Source of the DNA: Mycobacterium sp. NAZ190054
GTDB taxonomy: Bacteria; Actinomycetota; Actinomycetes; Mycobacteriales; Mycobacteriaceae
Assembly: GCF_001545925.1 (NCBI RefSeq)
Contig: NZ_LMVQ01000057.1
Coordinates: 1-45,273 of the forward strand
Direction: 5' to 3'
DNA: 45,273 nucleotides
The translations under genes and the position numbers were made by a program. The notes under the pieces were generated by a model. That model had not been told where the DNA came from. It did no database searches and saw nothing but the letters and a program-made list of their open reading frames with translations. This document shows positions 17,516 through 25,946 of this stretch, piece after piece (position 1 is the first letter of the stretch; every line of letters starts with the position of its first letter).

Positions 17516-19980
17516 GATGTGCTCTCCTGCTGATGCGATACCGGTGTCCGGGCCGGCACGGAGTCGGCCGGGTGTGGGGCCGACCCGATGTCGCACCCCG
17601 TGCGAATCGCCGAACGGACCCGATGTGGTGTGGCCGGCAGATGGAACACCCCGACCCCGAGGGGGCCCAGCGCGTCGCTGATCGCATTCGCGATGGCGGC
17701 CGGGGCACCGATGGTGCCGCCTTCGCCGACGCCCTTGGCTCCGGTCAGCGACGCCGGCGACATCGTGTAGATGTGCGCGATCTCGATGTCGGGAACCTCG
17801 GCGGCGGTCGGCGGGAGGAAGTCCATCAGCGACGTCGTCACCAGCACGCCGCGGTCGTCGTAGACGAGCTCTTCGAACAGCGCGTTGGCGATTCCCTGCA
17901 CGATGCCGCCGTGGATCTGGCCGTCGACGATGGCCGGGTTGATCAACTTGCCGGCATCCTCGGCGACGAGGAAGCGCGTGATCTTCACCTGGCCGGTCAG
18001 TGGGTCGACCTCCACCTCGGCGACGTGGCACGCGTTGGCGAACGTCCCGGACGGGTCGTAGGTGCCGACGCTCTCCAGCGCGGGCTCGCCCTTGTCGGGG
18101 ACGAGGTGGCTGGAATGGTAGGTGTCCCGCGCGATCACCGCCAGGTCGACCGCGTCTTCGCTGCCGGTGCGCCTGGCCTTGCCGCCTTCCAGGACGATGT
18201 CGTCGGGCAGGGCGCCGAGCCGGTCGGCCGCCAGCGTACGCAGCCGTTCCGCCAGGTCTCTGGCCGCGATCAGCGAGGCGCCGCCTGCGATCACCATCGC
18301 CCGGCTCGCGAAGCTGCCCCACCCGTAGGGTGTGGCGTCGGTGTCACTGGCGATCACCCGAACCTGGTCCGGACGCATGCCGAGCTCGTCGCAGACCACC
18401 TGGGCCAGTGTGGTTTTCAGCCCCTGCCCGTGCGGCGACGCACCGATCCGCAGCGTCAGGCCACCCGACGGGTCCATCGACAGGATCACGCGCTCGAACC
18501 CCGGCGTGATCACCGGGGCCGGCTTCGTCGGATCCAGCGGGTAGGGACGGGACCGTGCGGCGAAAGCCGGCGTGCCGTAACCGGTGCGCTCGGCGAAGCA
18601 GGCGAATCCGATGCCGAGGTATCGACCCTCTTCGCGCGCCTTGGCCTGACGGGCCGCGAAATCGTCCAGGTCGGCCAATTTCACTGCCGCCGCCAGTGTT
18701 TCGCGGTGAGACGCCAGGTCCAGGACCAAGCCGGTGGGGGCGCGGTGCGGGAACTCCGAGATCAGGTTCCGGTCGCGGATCGCCACCTTGTCCATCCCGA
18801 GCCGGGCGGCGGCGCGGTCCATCAGCCGCTCCATCGCGAGCACCTGCATGGGCCGGGACACCCCGCGGTACGGGGCGATCGGACACTTGTTGGTGGCGAC
18901 CGCGCGGGAGCGCACGTCATACTCGCCCACCTTGTACGGGCCGGGCAGCTCGGCCAGGGCCATCAGCGGTTCCACCGCCCAGGTCACCGGATAGCAGCAG
19001 TATGCGCCGACATCACAGATCAGATCGCCACGGAGCGCGAGCAATTCGCCGTCTGCGCTGAATGCTCCCTCGATGTCGTATACCTGCTCCCGGCTGTGCC
19101 ACGCCGCGAGAAAGTTCTCCTCCCTGGTCTCGATCCAGGCGAGGTCGCGCCGCAGATGCCGCGACGCCCACACCAGCGCGACGTCCTCGCGCGCGAGTGT
19201 CATCTTGGCGCCGAATCCGCCGCCGACATCCGGGGCGATCACCCGCAGGTCGTCCTCGGCGATGCCGATGCAGTCGGCGATGCCCGTCCGGGTGATGTGT
19301 GGCATCTGCAGGGTGGCGTGCAGCGTGGTGCGTGCGCTCGCGCGGTCGTACGCGGCGTGCGCGGCCCTGGCCTCCAGCGGCATCGCGCTCTGCCGTCCCG
19401 AGCTGACCCGGACCGAGACGACCGCATCCGCCGACGAGAAGGCCGCGTCGGCTCCCGGCGTCGTGATCCGTCCGTCGACCATGGTGTTGGGCGCGTTCTG
19501 GTGGTCGGCCGGGACGGAGTCGTGCACCAGTGGGGCACCGTCGGCCAGCGCCGCCACCGCCGAGAGCACGGCGGGCAGCGGTTCGATGTCGACGTCGACC
19601 AGTTCCGCGGCGTCTTCGGCCGCGGCCTCCGATTCGGCGACCACGAATGCGATCGGCTCGCCGACGAAGCGCACCACGTCGGTGGCCAAGATGGGCGTAC
19701 CGACCTCGACGAAGTCCGGGCGGTGCAGGACCGCCCGGATCGGTTGCACACCGGCGAGGTCGCGCGCGGTGAACATCGTGACGCCGGGAGGGGCGCTGAC
19801 GGAGACGATCCGCCCCGATGCCACCGTGCTGCGGACGAAACGCACATGCCCGCAACCACTGTTGCGCGACGCGATGTCCGCGACGTAGTTGCCCCAGCCA
19901 CGCACGATGGCCGGATCTTCGAGGCGCGGCAGCGCGCGCCCGGTCCAGGTCGTCGGTTCGGTCGGTGCGGACGACATCAT
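17512..19980 (-). CDS. Molybdenum hydroxylase, molybdopterin-binding large subunit (second copy)
   Basis: An 822-aa large subunit, clearly homologous to but divergent from the one two genes downstream. Landmarks: LPRLEDPAIVRGWGNYVADI, VGEPIAFVVAESEA, GGGFGAKMTLAREDV (about residue 265), active-site loop PYRGVSRP (about 370), HGQGLKTTLAQVV, and catalytic Glu in GAKGVGEGG near 770. The GWGNYVADI N-terminus and PYRG loop resemble CoxL-like heteroaromatic hydroxylases. It starts with ATGATG overlapping the FAD-subunit stop. With one FAD and one Fe-S subunit but two large subunits in the operon, two enzymes of different specificity, or one hetero-complex, can be assembled. Confidence 0.93.
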   Translation of the reverse strand: MMSSAPTEPTTWTGRALPRLEDPAIVRGWGNYVADIASRNSGCGHVRFVRSTVASGRIVSVSAPPGVTMFTARDLAGVQPIRAVLHRPDFVEVGTPILATDVVRFVGEPIAFVVAESEAAAEDAAELVDVDIEPLPAVLSAVAALADGAPLVHDSVPADHQNAPNTMVDGRITTPGADAAFSSADAVVSVRVSSGRQSAMPLEARAAHAAYDRASARTTLHATLQMPHITRTGIADCIGIAEDDLRVIAPDVGGGFGAKMTLAREDVALVWASRHLRRDLAWIETREENFLAAWHSREQVYDIEGAFSADGELLALRGDLICDVGAYCCYPVTWAVEPLMALAELPGPYKVGEYDVRSRAVATNKCPIAPYRGVSRPMQVLAMERLMDRAAARLGMDKVAIRDRNLISEFPHRAPTGLVLDLASHRETLAAAVKLADLDDFAARQAKAREEGRYLGIGFACFAERTGYGTPAFAARSRPYPLDPTKPAPVITPGFERVILSMDPSGGLTLRIGASPHGQGLKTTLAQVVCDELGMRPDQVRVIASDTDATPYGWGSFASRAMVIAGGASLIAARDLAERLRTLAADRLGALPDDIVLEGGKARRTGSEDAVDLAVIARDTYHSSHLVPDKGEPALESVGTYDPSGTFANACHVAEVEVDPLTGQVKITRFLVAEDAGKLINPAIVDGQIHGGIVQGIANALFEELVYDDRGVLVTTSLMDFLPPTAAEVPDIEIAHIYTMSPASLTGAKGVGEGGTIGAPAAIANAISDALGPLGVGVFHLPATPHRVRSAIRTGCDIGSAPHPADSVPARTPVSHQQESTS

Positions 19981-20843
19981 GCCTCGGCCGTCGTCGCCCT
20001 GCCCAGTGCACGCGGAAGCAATGCACGCACCAGGTCACGGCGGTACTCCGAGTCGCCGTGGGTGTCACTCGGCGGGTCGACTTCCTCCGCGGCGGCATCG
20101 GCGGCCGCCGTCAGCAGTTCCTCGCTCAGCGGTTGCCCAAGCAGGGTCTGCTCGGCCGCGGCGCTCCGGAACGGCACCTCGCTGACACCGCCGAGGCTGA
20201 CCCGCGCCCCACGCACCTCGTCGCCGACCACGCTGATCGCCGCGGAGGCTGTGACGATCCCGAAATCACCTGCGCGTCTGGAGAACTCCGATATCCCAGC
20301 CCGCCATGTGTGGTCCAGCTGGGGCAGCGACACGTTCAACAGGATCTCGTCGGGTTCCAGCGCGGTGGTGAAGATCGACCGGAAGAAGTCGGCTGCCGGT
20401 ATGGTCCGCCGGCCGCGGGCCAGGCTGACCGCCGTCATCTCGGCGTCGAGCAGCGACGCCACGACGCACCATTCGGAGGCCGCGTCGCAGTGGGCGATGG
20501 AGCCACCGAACGTGCCGCGGGTGCGGATGGGCAGGTGACCGACATAAGCGGCCGCCTTCCGCAGCAGGGAACCGAGAGGTCCGGTCAACTGGTTGTGCTG
20601 GACCTCGATGTGCCGCGTCCTGGTGGCGATCGTGACGCGGTCCCCGGCGGACTCGATGCCGCTCAGCCCGGGGATCCGGTTGATGTCCACCAGCTGGGCG
20701 GGGCTGGCGAGCCGGAAGTTCATCATCGGCACCAGGCTCTGACCGCCGGCCAGGACCTTGCTGTCGTCGGGGTCGGCGGCCAGAAGCCCCAGCGCCTCTT
20801 CGAGGCTCGCCGGCGCGTGGTACACGAAGGACCGCGGCTTCAC
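19977..20843 (-). CDS. Molybdenum hydroxylase FAD-binding middle subunit
   Basis: A 288-aa CoxM-type subunit. The FAD motifs are AGGQSLVPMMNFRL (about residues 37-50) and the TRGTFGGSIAHCDA loop (about 112), followed by the C-terminal CO_deh_flav_C domain (LGGVSEVPFRS). It accepts electrons from the 2Fe-2S subunit and passes them to the final acceptor. Overlaps with both neighbours are 4 bp. Codon use and operon structure are the same as in the rest of the block. Confidence 0.94.
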   Translation of the reverse strand: MKPRSFVYHAPASLEEALGLLAADPDDSKVLAGGQSLVPMMNFRLASPAQLVDINRIPGLSGIESAGDRVTIATRTRHIEVQHNQLTGPLGSLLRKAAAYVGHLPIRTRGTFGGSIAHCDAASEWCVVASLLDAEMTAVSLARGRRTIPAADFFRSIFTTALEPDEILLNVSLPQLDHTWRAGISEFSRRAGDFGIVTASAAISVVGDEVRGARVSLGGVSEVPFRSAAAEQTLLGQPLSEELLTAAADAAAEEVDPPSDTHGDSEYRRDLVRALLPRALGRATTAEA

Positions 20844-21706
20844 CAGACATCGCCTCCATAGGTCAGGGCGTACACATCGGTACGTCGGTCCTCACGCGGT
20901 CTGATCCGCTCCGCGCGGACACGCGCCGCCCGGATCGCGTCCAGGTCCATGTCGACCAGCGCGGAATCGGCCGCGGTGCGCGACAGCGGTCCGGCCAGCA
21001 GCTCGCCGTACGCGTCGCAGGCGACCGACCCACCGAGGGTGGCCGGTCCGCCGCGTGCCGCACCGGCCACCTGGGAGACCGCGACGACGGCGACCTGATC
21101 GAGATTGGCTTGTGCCAGAACCGAATCCACGTGCCTGGTGCCTCCCGCGACGGGCACGGTCCGGTCGAATCCCCCGACCCACGCCGCCGGTGCGAGCACC
21201 ACGTCGGCGCCGCGCAACGACAGTGCGCGCAGCACCTCGACGAACCGCAGGTCGTAACAGATGCAGACGCCGATGCGGCCGAAGGGCGTATCGGCCACCG
21301 GCAGACCGAGATCGCCGGGGGTGAACACCGCCTTCTCGAGATCGAACAGGTGCAGCTTGCGATAGTGCAGAACAGGACCCGAGCCGTCAACGACTACAAC
21401 CGAGTTGAACAGATCGTCGCCGACCCGTTCGCAGAAGCCGTAGGCCACCAGCGCGTCGAATTCACGCGCCAGCGCGGTGAACGCCGCCGAGGACGGACCG
21501 TCGAGCGGCTCGGCGACCGCTCCGGCGAGTTCGCGGTCGACGACGTAGCCGCTGATCGCCAGTTCGGGCAACACGACCAGGTTCGCCCCGGCGACGCATG
21601 CCGCGCGTGTCCTGGTCAACGCGGTGCCGAGGTTGTCGCCGACGGAACCGACCGCCACGTCGATCTGCTCGAGGGCGACGGTGAAGGTGTTCCGTTCGTC
21701 CGTCAC
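20840..21706 (-). CDS. Carbon-nitrogen hydrolase (amidase/carbamoylase branch)
   Basis: A 288-aa nitrilase-superfamily enzyme with Glu in VVLPELAISGY (about residue 48), Lys in YRKLHLFDLE (about 116) and Cys in CICYDLRFVE (about 150). The Cys-Tyr-Asp-Leu-Arg context is typical of amidases, N-carbamoyl-amino-acid hydrolases and omega-amidases, unlike the CGEN of the other nitrilase in this window. It should cleave an amide or carbamoyl bond. It is the first gene of the operon that encodes the molybdenum hydroxylase subunits, linking ring hydroxylation to C-N cleavage. An operator copy lies 15 nt before its ATG. Confidence 0.88.
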   Translation of the reverse strand: MTDERNTFTVALEQIDVAVGSVGDNLGTALTRTRAACVAGANLVVLPELAISGYVVDRELAGAVAEPLDGPSSAAFTALAREFDALVAYGFCERVGDDLFNSVVVVDGSGPVLHYRKLHLFDLEKAVFTPGDLGLPVADTPFGRIGVCICYDLRFVEVLRALSLRGADVVLAPAAWVGGFDRTVPVAGGTRHVDSVLAQANLDQVAVVAVSQVAGAARGGPATLGGSVACDAYGELLAGPLSRTAADSALVDMDLDAIRAARVRAERIRPREDRRTDVYALTYGGDVW

Positions 21707-21721
21707 ACGGCGAGCGTAACA

Positions 21722-21736
21722 TTCAATGGCATCGAA
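21722..21736. promoter_or_regulatory. Putative operator upstream of the molybdenum hydroxylase operon
   Basis: TTCAATG-G-CATCGAA is a 15-bp inverted repeat (one mismatched pair) in the 57-bp gap before the C-N hydrolase gene. Its closeness to the start codon fits repression. Confidence 0.55.
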
Positions 21737-21763
21737 GTCATTAAGTGAGATTGAAGGACCGGT

Positions 21764-22510
21764 TCAGCTCTCGTCCAGGTTCACCCAGACCGCGACCGCG
21801 CGTTCGTCCCCGGTGTTGGCGATGCGGTGCGGCCGGTCGGACGAGTACGCGATGACGTCACCGGGTTCGAGCACGTGGCTCTGGCCGTCCAGCTCGATCG
21901 TCAGTTGCCCCGAGATCAGGACGCCGAACTCCCGGCCTTCGTGGTGGGTGGGCGAGGGCCCGCTCGCGCCGCCGACGTCGTACTCGTTGACCGCGAGCTC
22001 GAGTCCTGCCGAGGCGTCGTTGTGGGCGACGCGGCGGGTCGTTCCCTCCCCGAGCCGGACGACGGTCTGCTCGGACAGCTTGGTCACGGGCGACCCGTCG
22101 GCGCCGTCCTTGTGCGCGAACAGGTCGTACATGTGCACGCCGAGCGCCGACGCGACGGCCACCAGGGTCCCCACCGACGCGGTGGACACGCCGCGTTCCA
22201 GCATGCTGAGCATCGAGACACTGACCCCGGTCCGGTCCGCGACGTCACGCAGGGTCAACTGCTGACGCAGGCGCATCGCGCGGATCCGGGCGCCCACGAG
22301 CAGCATTGTCTGTTCGGCGGTGTCGGAGTCGCGTGCGGGGACGAACGGATCCGCGGCGGCCAGGCCGCCGTTGCGCTCGGCGGCCCTGGTGACCGGCTTG
22401 CCTCCCTTGCCCGCGCTACGGGGCTTGTTGGGTTTGGCGGTCTTCTTCGCGCCCGAGGTGGCCGTGGCGCTCCGCCGACCGGTCGGTGCAGCGGATCGAG
22501 ATGGCGTCAT
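21764..22510 (-). CDS. XRE-family regulator with C-terminal cupin domain (first copy)
   Basis: A 248-aa regulator. Residues 1-65 are Lys/Arg/Ala-rich and probably disordered. A helix-turn-helix of Cro/C1 type follows (IRAMRLRQQLTLRDVADRTG, then VSVSMLSMLERG, about 75-125), and then a cupin sensor domain (about 150-245) with HHEGREFGVLISGQ and LEPGDVIAYSSDRPH. Proteins of this PuuR-like architecture usually repress catabolic genes and respond to a small ligand in the cupin. Its recognition helix is nearly identical to that of the second regulator at 33081. It sits between the hydroxylase operon and the Rieske gene, so it probably controls the local operons. Confidence 0.9.
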   Translation of the reverse strand: MTPSRSAAPTGRRSATATSGAKKTAKPNKPRSAGKGGKPVTRAAERNGGLAAADPFVPARDSDTAEQTMLLVGARIRAMRLRQQLTLRDVADRTGVSVSMLSMLERGVSTASVGTLVAVASALGVHMYDLFAHKDGADGSPVTKLSEQTVVRLGEGTTRRVAHNDASAGLELAVNEYDVGGASGPSPTHHEGREFGVLISGQLTIELDGQSHVLEPGDVIAYSSDRPHRIANTGDERAVAVWVNLDES

Positions 22511-22535
22511 GGGTGGCTCCGATGCGGCTCGTCGA

Positions 22536-22554
22536 CTGGAAAAGCGTGTTTCAG
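22536..22554. repeat. Imperfect inverted repeat upstream of the first XRE regulator
   Basis: CTGGAAA and GTTTCAG flank AGCGT, 25 nt before the regulator ATG. It may be an autoregulatory site or simply part of the Rieske transcript end; it does not match the TTCAN-NNNNA-TTGAA family. Confidence 0.25.
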
Positions 22555-22594
22555 CCTACGTGAACGGGCCCGGTCCCGGTCGCCAATGCCCCGC

Positions 22595-23587
22595 TTACGC
22601 GCCGTACGGCCCGAACGCCTCGACCTTGGCCAGTGACGACAAGCGCTGCCGGTAAAGCAGACTCGCCGCGTCGGGGACCTTGATGTGCAGCTCCTCGCGC
22701 AGCGAGTCCGGAAGCTTCTCCGGTCGTTGGCTCTCCACGATTCTGCGGTCCTGCTCCATGATCGTGTTCGTGAAGTCGCCGAACTTGCCGTCCGGTTCGT
22801 CCTGCGAGTGATTGCGCAGGATGAACACGAAGAGCTCGGTCGTCGTCTCCGTCCGCGGCAGCGTGAACTGCGAGATGATCGTCTCGCGGCCGGTGCCGAT
22901 CTCGATCTTCTTCAGATGGATCGTGAACGGGACGACCAGCGTGTACTCATAGCGGACCTTCTGGCTGCCGCCGGCGCCGTAGAGATCGCTCGGCTCCTCC
23001 TGCTCGAGCCAGTAGTGCAGCCCGTTGTCCAGCTTCTCGACGGTGTACGGCGCGATCTCAGCGGTGTCCTCGGTCCCGAGCAGACCCTCGTGCACGTAGG
23101 GGAAGTGCGAGAAGTCCATGAAGTTCTCCACCGCGCGTGCCGCCGAGGTGTTCCACACCGCGCGGTAGGAGATGAACGCCTTCCACCCCGGCAGGTCATA
23201 TACATCGCCGGGGAACAAAGGGATTTCGTCGCGGGGCTGCTCCATCGCCACCCAGACCAGGCCGTACTTCTCGCGCACGTGGTAGGCGGCGGCGCGGGCG
23301 CTCGACGGGATCGATGCACCCACCGGGCGCGACGGTATGCGCACACACGTGCCGGTGCGGTCGTACTGCCACCCGTGATACGGGCAGACGAGGTTGCCGT
23401 CGCGTACCCAGCCGAGCGACAGGGCCGCCCCCCGGTGGATGCAGAGGTCGCGGAAGGCGGCGACGCCGTTCTCGTCGCGGAAGGCGACGACATGGTCGTC
23501 GAGCAGGGTGAACCGCTTGGGTTGTTCGGTGACGTCTTCGACGGCGGCGATGGGGTGCCAGAAGGCGGCGAGTGCCGGCTGGGACAT
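22595..23587 (-). CDS. Rieske non-haem iron oxygenase, terminal oxygenase subunit
   Basis: The 330-aa protein begins with a Rieske domain: CIHRGAALSLG (Cys-x-His, about residue 49) and CPYHGW (Cys-x-x-His, about 69) bind the 2Fe-2S cluster. The mononuclear iron site is visible in NFMDFSHFPYVHEG (Asp, His, His, about 155-168). Length and motif spacing resemble the VanA/phthalate-oxygenase/N-demethylase group, which act as homotrimers with a class IA reductase such as the one at 11549-12502. The reaction could be ring hydroxylation, O- or N-dealkylation. The gene is preceded by a possible 25-aa peptide gene and the operator at 23750. Confidence 0.92.
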   Translation of the reverse strand: MSQPALAAFWHPIAAVEDVTEQPKRFTLLDDHVVAFRDENGVAAFRDLCIHRGAALSLGWVRDGNLVCPYHGWQYDRTGTCVRIPSRPVGASIPSSARAAAYHVREKYGLVWVAMEQPRDEIPLFPGDVYDLPGWKAFISYRAVWNTSAARAVENFMDFSHFPYVHEGLLGTEDTAEIAPYTVEKLDNGLHYWLEQEEPSDLYGAGGSQKVRYEYTLVVPFTIHLKKIEIGTGRETIISQFTLPRTETTTELFVFILRNHSQDEPDGKFGDFTNTIMEQDRRIVESQRPEKLPDSLREELHIKVPDAASLLYRQRLSSLAKVEAFGPYGA

Positions 23588-23647
23588 GGGGTCGTTACTC
23601 CGTTCGGGTGGGTGGACTGTGACGGGCTGCGGCGTGAGATGCCGGGT

Positions 23648-23725
23648 TCACCCGGGTATCAGTCGCCAGTCCCCGCCGTCCACCAACCCGCGGCGGAACA
23701 ACGCGAACCGGGGAACCATCCGCAT
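23648..23725 (-). CDS. Possible small ORF (25 aa) upstream of the Rieske oxygenase
   Basis: A basic, partly hydrophobic peptide starting MRMVPRFALFRRG and ending WRLIPG. GGAGG stands 8 nt before ATG 23723-23725, an ideal spacing; GTG 23732-23734 would give 28 aa but abuts the ribosome site. It is followed by a 60-bp gap and then the Rieske start, and lies directly downstream of an operator copy. It could be a leader peptide, a small protein, or chance. It has no recognised family. Confidence 0.35.
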   Translation of the reverse strand: MRMVPRFALFRRGLVDGGDWRLIPG

Positions 23726-23749
23726 CGTGCTCACCTCCGGGCACCAACT

Positions 23750-23764
23750 TTCAATAGGCTTGAA
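23750..23764. promoter_or_regulatory. Putative operator upstream of the Rieske gene
   Basis: TTCAA-TAGGC-TTGAA has perfect 5-bp arms. It lies in the gap between the acetoacetyl-CoA synthetase stop (23782) and the small ORF ribosome site. Confidence 0.6.
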
Positions 23765-23781
23765 TTTTAGGTGAACCGAGA

Positions 23782-25788
23782 TCAGGAGCGCAACAGATCG
23801 TTCGACACCAGCGCGAGGAACGGCGCCATGGCCTCCGGGTCCTGCAGCGCCTCGCGGCTGACCGCCTTGTCGGGGTGCACTCCGGCCAGGATCCTCTTGA
23901 CCGGAACCTCGCATTTCTTCCCGCTCAGCGTCTTCGGCACCGCGTCGATCCTGATGAACCTGTCCGGCACGTGCCGCGGCGACAACTCCTTGCGCAGCGC
24001 CGCTCGCAGCGCCGGCTCGATTTCCTCCAGCGTGGCGGTCGGGGCCGGCACGACGAAGCACAGCAACTCGCCCTCGCTGTCCGCACCGAGTTCGGTGGTG
24101 TCGATCACCAGGGAATCGGTCACTTCGGCGAATCCTTCGACAACCGCGTAGAAGTCGGCGGTGCCCATCCGCACCCCACCGCGATTCAGGGTCGAATCGG
24201 AGCGCCCCTGGATGACGAACGAGCCGCGCGGGGTGGCGACCACCCAGTCACCGTGCCGCCACCGGCCCGGAAAGTCCTCGAAGTAGGCGGCCCGCAGCCG
24301 GGAGCCGTCCGGGTCGTTCCAGAACTTCACCGGCATGGACGGCATCGGCTGGGTCAGCACCAGTTCGCCCACCTCGCCGCACAGGTCGCGACCGTGCTCG
24401 TCGAAAGAATGCACGTCGGCTCCGAGTGCGGCGCACGACAGCTCACCCAGCCATACCGGGACCGTGGGAGCGGAGCCGAGGAACGCCGTGCAGACGTCCG
24501 TGCCACCGGAGATCGAGCAGATCTGCACGTGCTCGCCGACGTGCTCGGCGATCCAGCGGAAACCCCTGACCGACAACGGAGAACCGGTAGACCCCAACGC
24601 GCGCATGGCCGAGAGGTCGTGGCGCTCCCGGGGCCGGTACCCGGCATCCATGCAGGCCTGGATGTATGGGGCCGACACCCCGAACAGCCGGACCCGGTGC
24701 CGCTCCGCCAGTGACCACAACGCCCCCATGTCGGGGTGGCCGGGGCTGCCGTCGAACAGCACCACGGTGGCGCCCACCAGAAGTCCGCCGATGAGGAAGT
24801 TCCACATCATCCAGCCGGTCGTGGTGTACCAGAAGAAGCGGTCACCCGGCTCCAGATCGCTTTGCAGCCGCAGCGCCTTGAGGTGCTCGAGCACAATTCC
24901 GCCGTGCCCGTGCACGATGCCCTTGGGCAGGCCGGTGGTCCCCGACGAGTACAGCACCCACAACGGATGGTCGAACGGCACCGGGTCGAACTCCAGCGCT
25001 CCGCGGGAGGAGACGAAATCCGCCCAGCTGAGTGAACCGGCCAACTCCGCCGCCGGATCCAGGTAGGGCACCAGCACCGTCGCCCGCAGCGTCGGAAGCT
25101 TCTCGCGCAATTCGCCGAGCCGGTCACGGATGTCGAAGCGCTTCCCGCCGTAGCAGTAACCGTCGACCGCGAGCAGCACCCGGGGTTCGACCTGCTGGAA
25201 CCGGTCGAGCACCGCCCGGGACCCGAAATCAGGCGAGCACGACGACCAGATCGCCCCCAGCGACGCCGTCGCCAGGAACATCACCAGCGTCTCGACGCAG
25301 TTGGGCGCCAGCGCCACCACGGTGTCGCCCCGCGTGACGCCGGCGGCGACTAGTCCGGTGCGGGCTCGGGCGACCAGGTCACGGAGTTCGCCGTAGCTGA
25401 CGGTGCGCTCGACACCGTCCTCGCGGGCGAACTCGACGGCGGTGTCACTGTCGTGCCGGCCCGGCCCGTCGGTCAGTGCGTGTTCGGCGTAGTTCAGCGT
25501 GGCGCCGGGGAACCACTGCGCACCCGGCATTTCGGAGCGACCGAGGGTGTCGGTCGGCGGATCCCGGAAGACGACCTCCAAGAAGCCTGCCGCCGCGGAC
25601 CAGAACCCGGCCGGGTCGCGGACAGACCAGGCGTGCAGCGCGCGGTAGTCCAGTTCGTCGTCGACGCCGGTGTCCCGGCACATTCGTGCCCAGCGGGCGA
25701 AACGGACGATGGCCGTGTCGCGAACCTGCGCAGGATCCGGGCGCCAGACGATCGGCCCCTCCGGCCCGGGTGTACTGGTCATGCCCAT
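23782..25788 (-). CDS. Acetoacetyl-CoA synthetase-like ligase
   Basis: A 668-aa adenylate-forming enzyme (ANL superfamily), full length for acetoacetate-CoA ligase. Visible: an N-terminal extension with FPGATLNYAEH typical of AacS/Acs, the P-loop YSSGTTGLPKGIVHGHGG (about residues 280-297), YTTTGWMMWN, GSTGSPLSVRGF, GGTDVCTAF, the hinge GRSDSTLNRGGVRMG and the C-terminal catalytic Lys in KTLSGKKCEVPVK. It activates acetoacetate or a related short oxo-acid to its CoA ester with ATP. In this context it may activate the carbon skeleton left after ring cleavage. Operator copy 49 nt upstream. Confidence 0.9.
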   Translation of the reverse strand: MGMTSTPGPEGPIVWRPDPAQVRDTAIVRFARWARMCRDTGVDDELDYRALHAWSVRDPAGFWSAAAGFLEVVFRDPPTDTLGRSEMPGAQWFPGATLNYAEHALTDGPGRHDSDTAVEFAREDGVERTVSYGELRDLVARARTGLVAAGVTRGDTVVALAPNCVETLVMFLATASLGAIWSSCSPDFGSRAVLDRFQQVEPRVLLAVDGYCYGGKRFDIRDRLGELREKLPTLRATVLVPYLDPAAELAGSLSWADFVSSRGALEFDPVPFDHPLWVLYSSGTTGLPKGIVHGHGGIVLEHLKALRLQSDLEPGDRFFWYTTTGWMMWNFLIGGLLVGATVVLFDGSPGHPDMGALWSLAERHRVRLFGVSAPYIQACMDAGYRPRERHDLSAMRALGSTGSPLSVRGFRWIAEHVGEHVQICSISGGTDVCTAFLGSAPTVPVWLGELSCAALGADVHSFDEHGRDLCGEVGELVLTQPMPSMPVKFWNDPDGSRLRAAYFEDFPGRWRHGDWVVATPRGSFVIQGRSDSTLNRGGVRMGTADFYAVVEGFAEVTDSLVIDTTELGADSEGELLCFVVPAPTATLEEIEPALRAALRKELSPRHVPDRFIRIDAVPKTLSGKKCEVPVKRILAGVHPDKAVSREALQDPEAMAPFLALVSNDLLRS

Positions 25789-25836
25789 GCGACCTTCTCT
25801 TTCACCGTGGTTCTCCGTTAGCGAGAGCGAACAGCA

Positions 25837-25851
25837 TTCAATGTAAATGAA
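25837..25851. promoter_or_regulatory. Putative operator upstream of the CoA ligase
   Basis: On the minus strand it reads TTCAT-TTACA-TTGAA, one mismatched pair in the arms. It lies in the 158-bp divergent region between the ligase and the bicupin gene. Confidence 0.5.
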
Positions 25852-25891
25852 CTCAGCACGGACCGGTATCGCGGAACGCGGTATAACCGAG

Positions 25892-25906
25892 TTCAGTTAC
25901 AGGGAA
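25892..25906. promoter_or_regulatory. Weak operator copy upstream of the bicupin gene
   Basis: TTCAG-TTACA-GGGAA keeps the left arm and the centre TTACA of the copy at 25837 but has a degraded right arm. It lies 40 nt before the bicupin GTG. GTTACAGGGAAATA here is close to GCTACAGTGAAATA at 33029-33042 upstream of the second regulator (12 of 14 bases). Confidence 0.35.
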
Positions 25907-25946
25907 ATAAGTTTGATGATGTTGAAACTGGTGTTACTCTCGCTCC

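Noticed and set aside
17533..20538. Plus-strand open frame of about 1000 codons opposite the second large subunit
   Set aside because: Shadow of the molybdopterin subunit gene; Arg/His/Gly-rich composition and no recognisable family.
14655..20843. Aerobic carbon monoxide dehydrogenase (coxMSL) assignment
   Set aside because: Neither large subunit has the CoxL form I AYxCSFR loop or the usual form II AYRGAGR loop; two large subunits and the hydrolase context point to an N-heterocycle hydroxylase.
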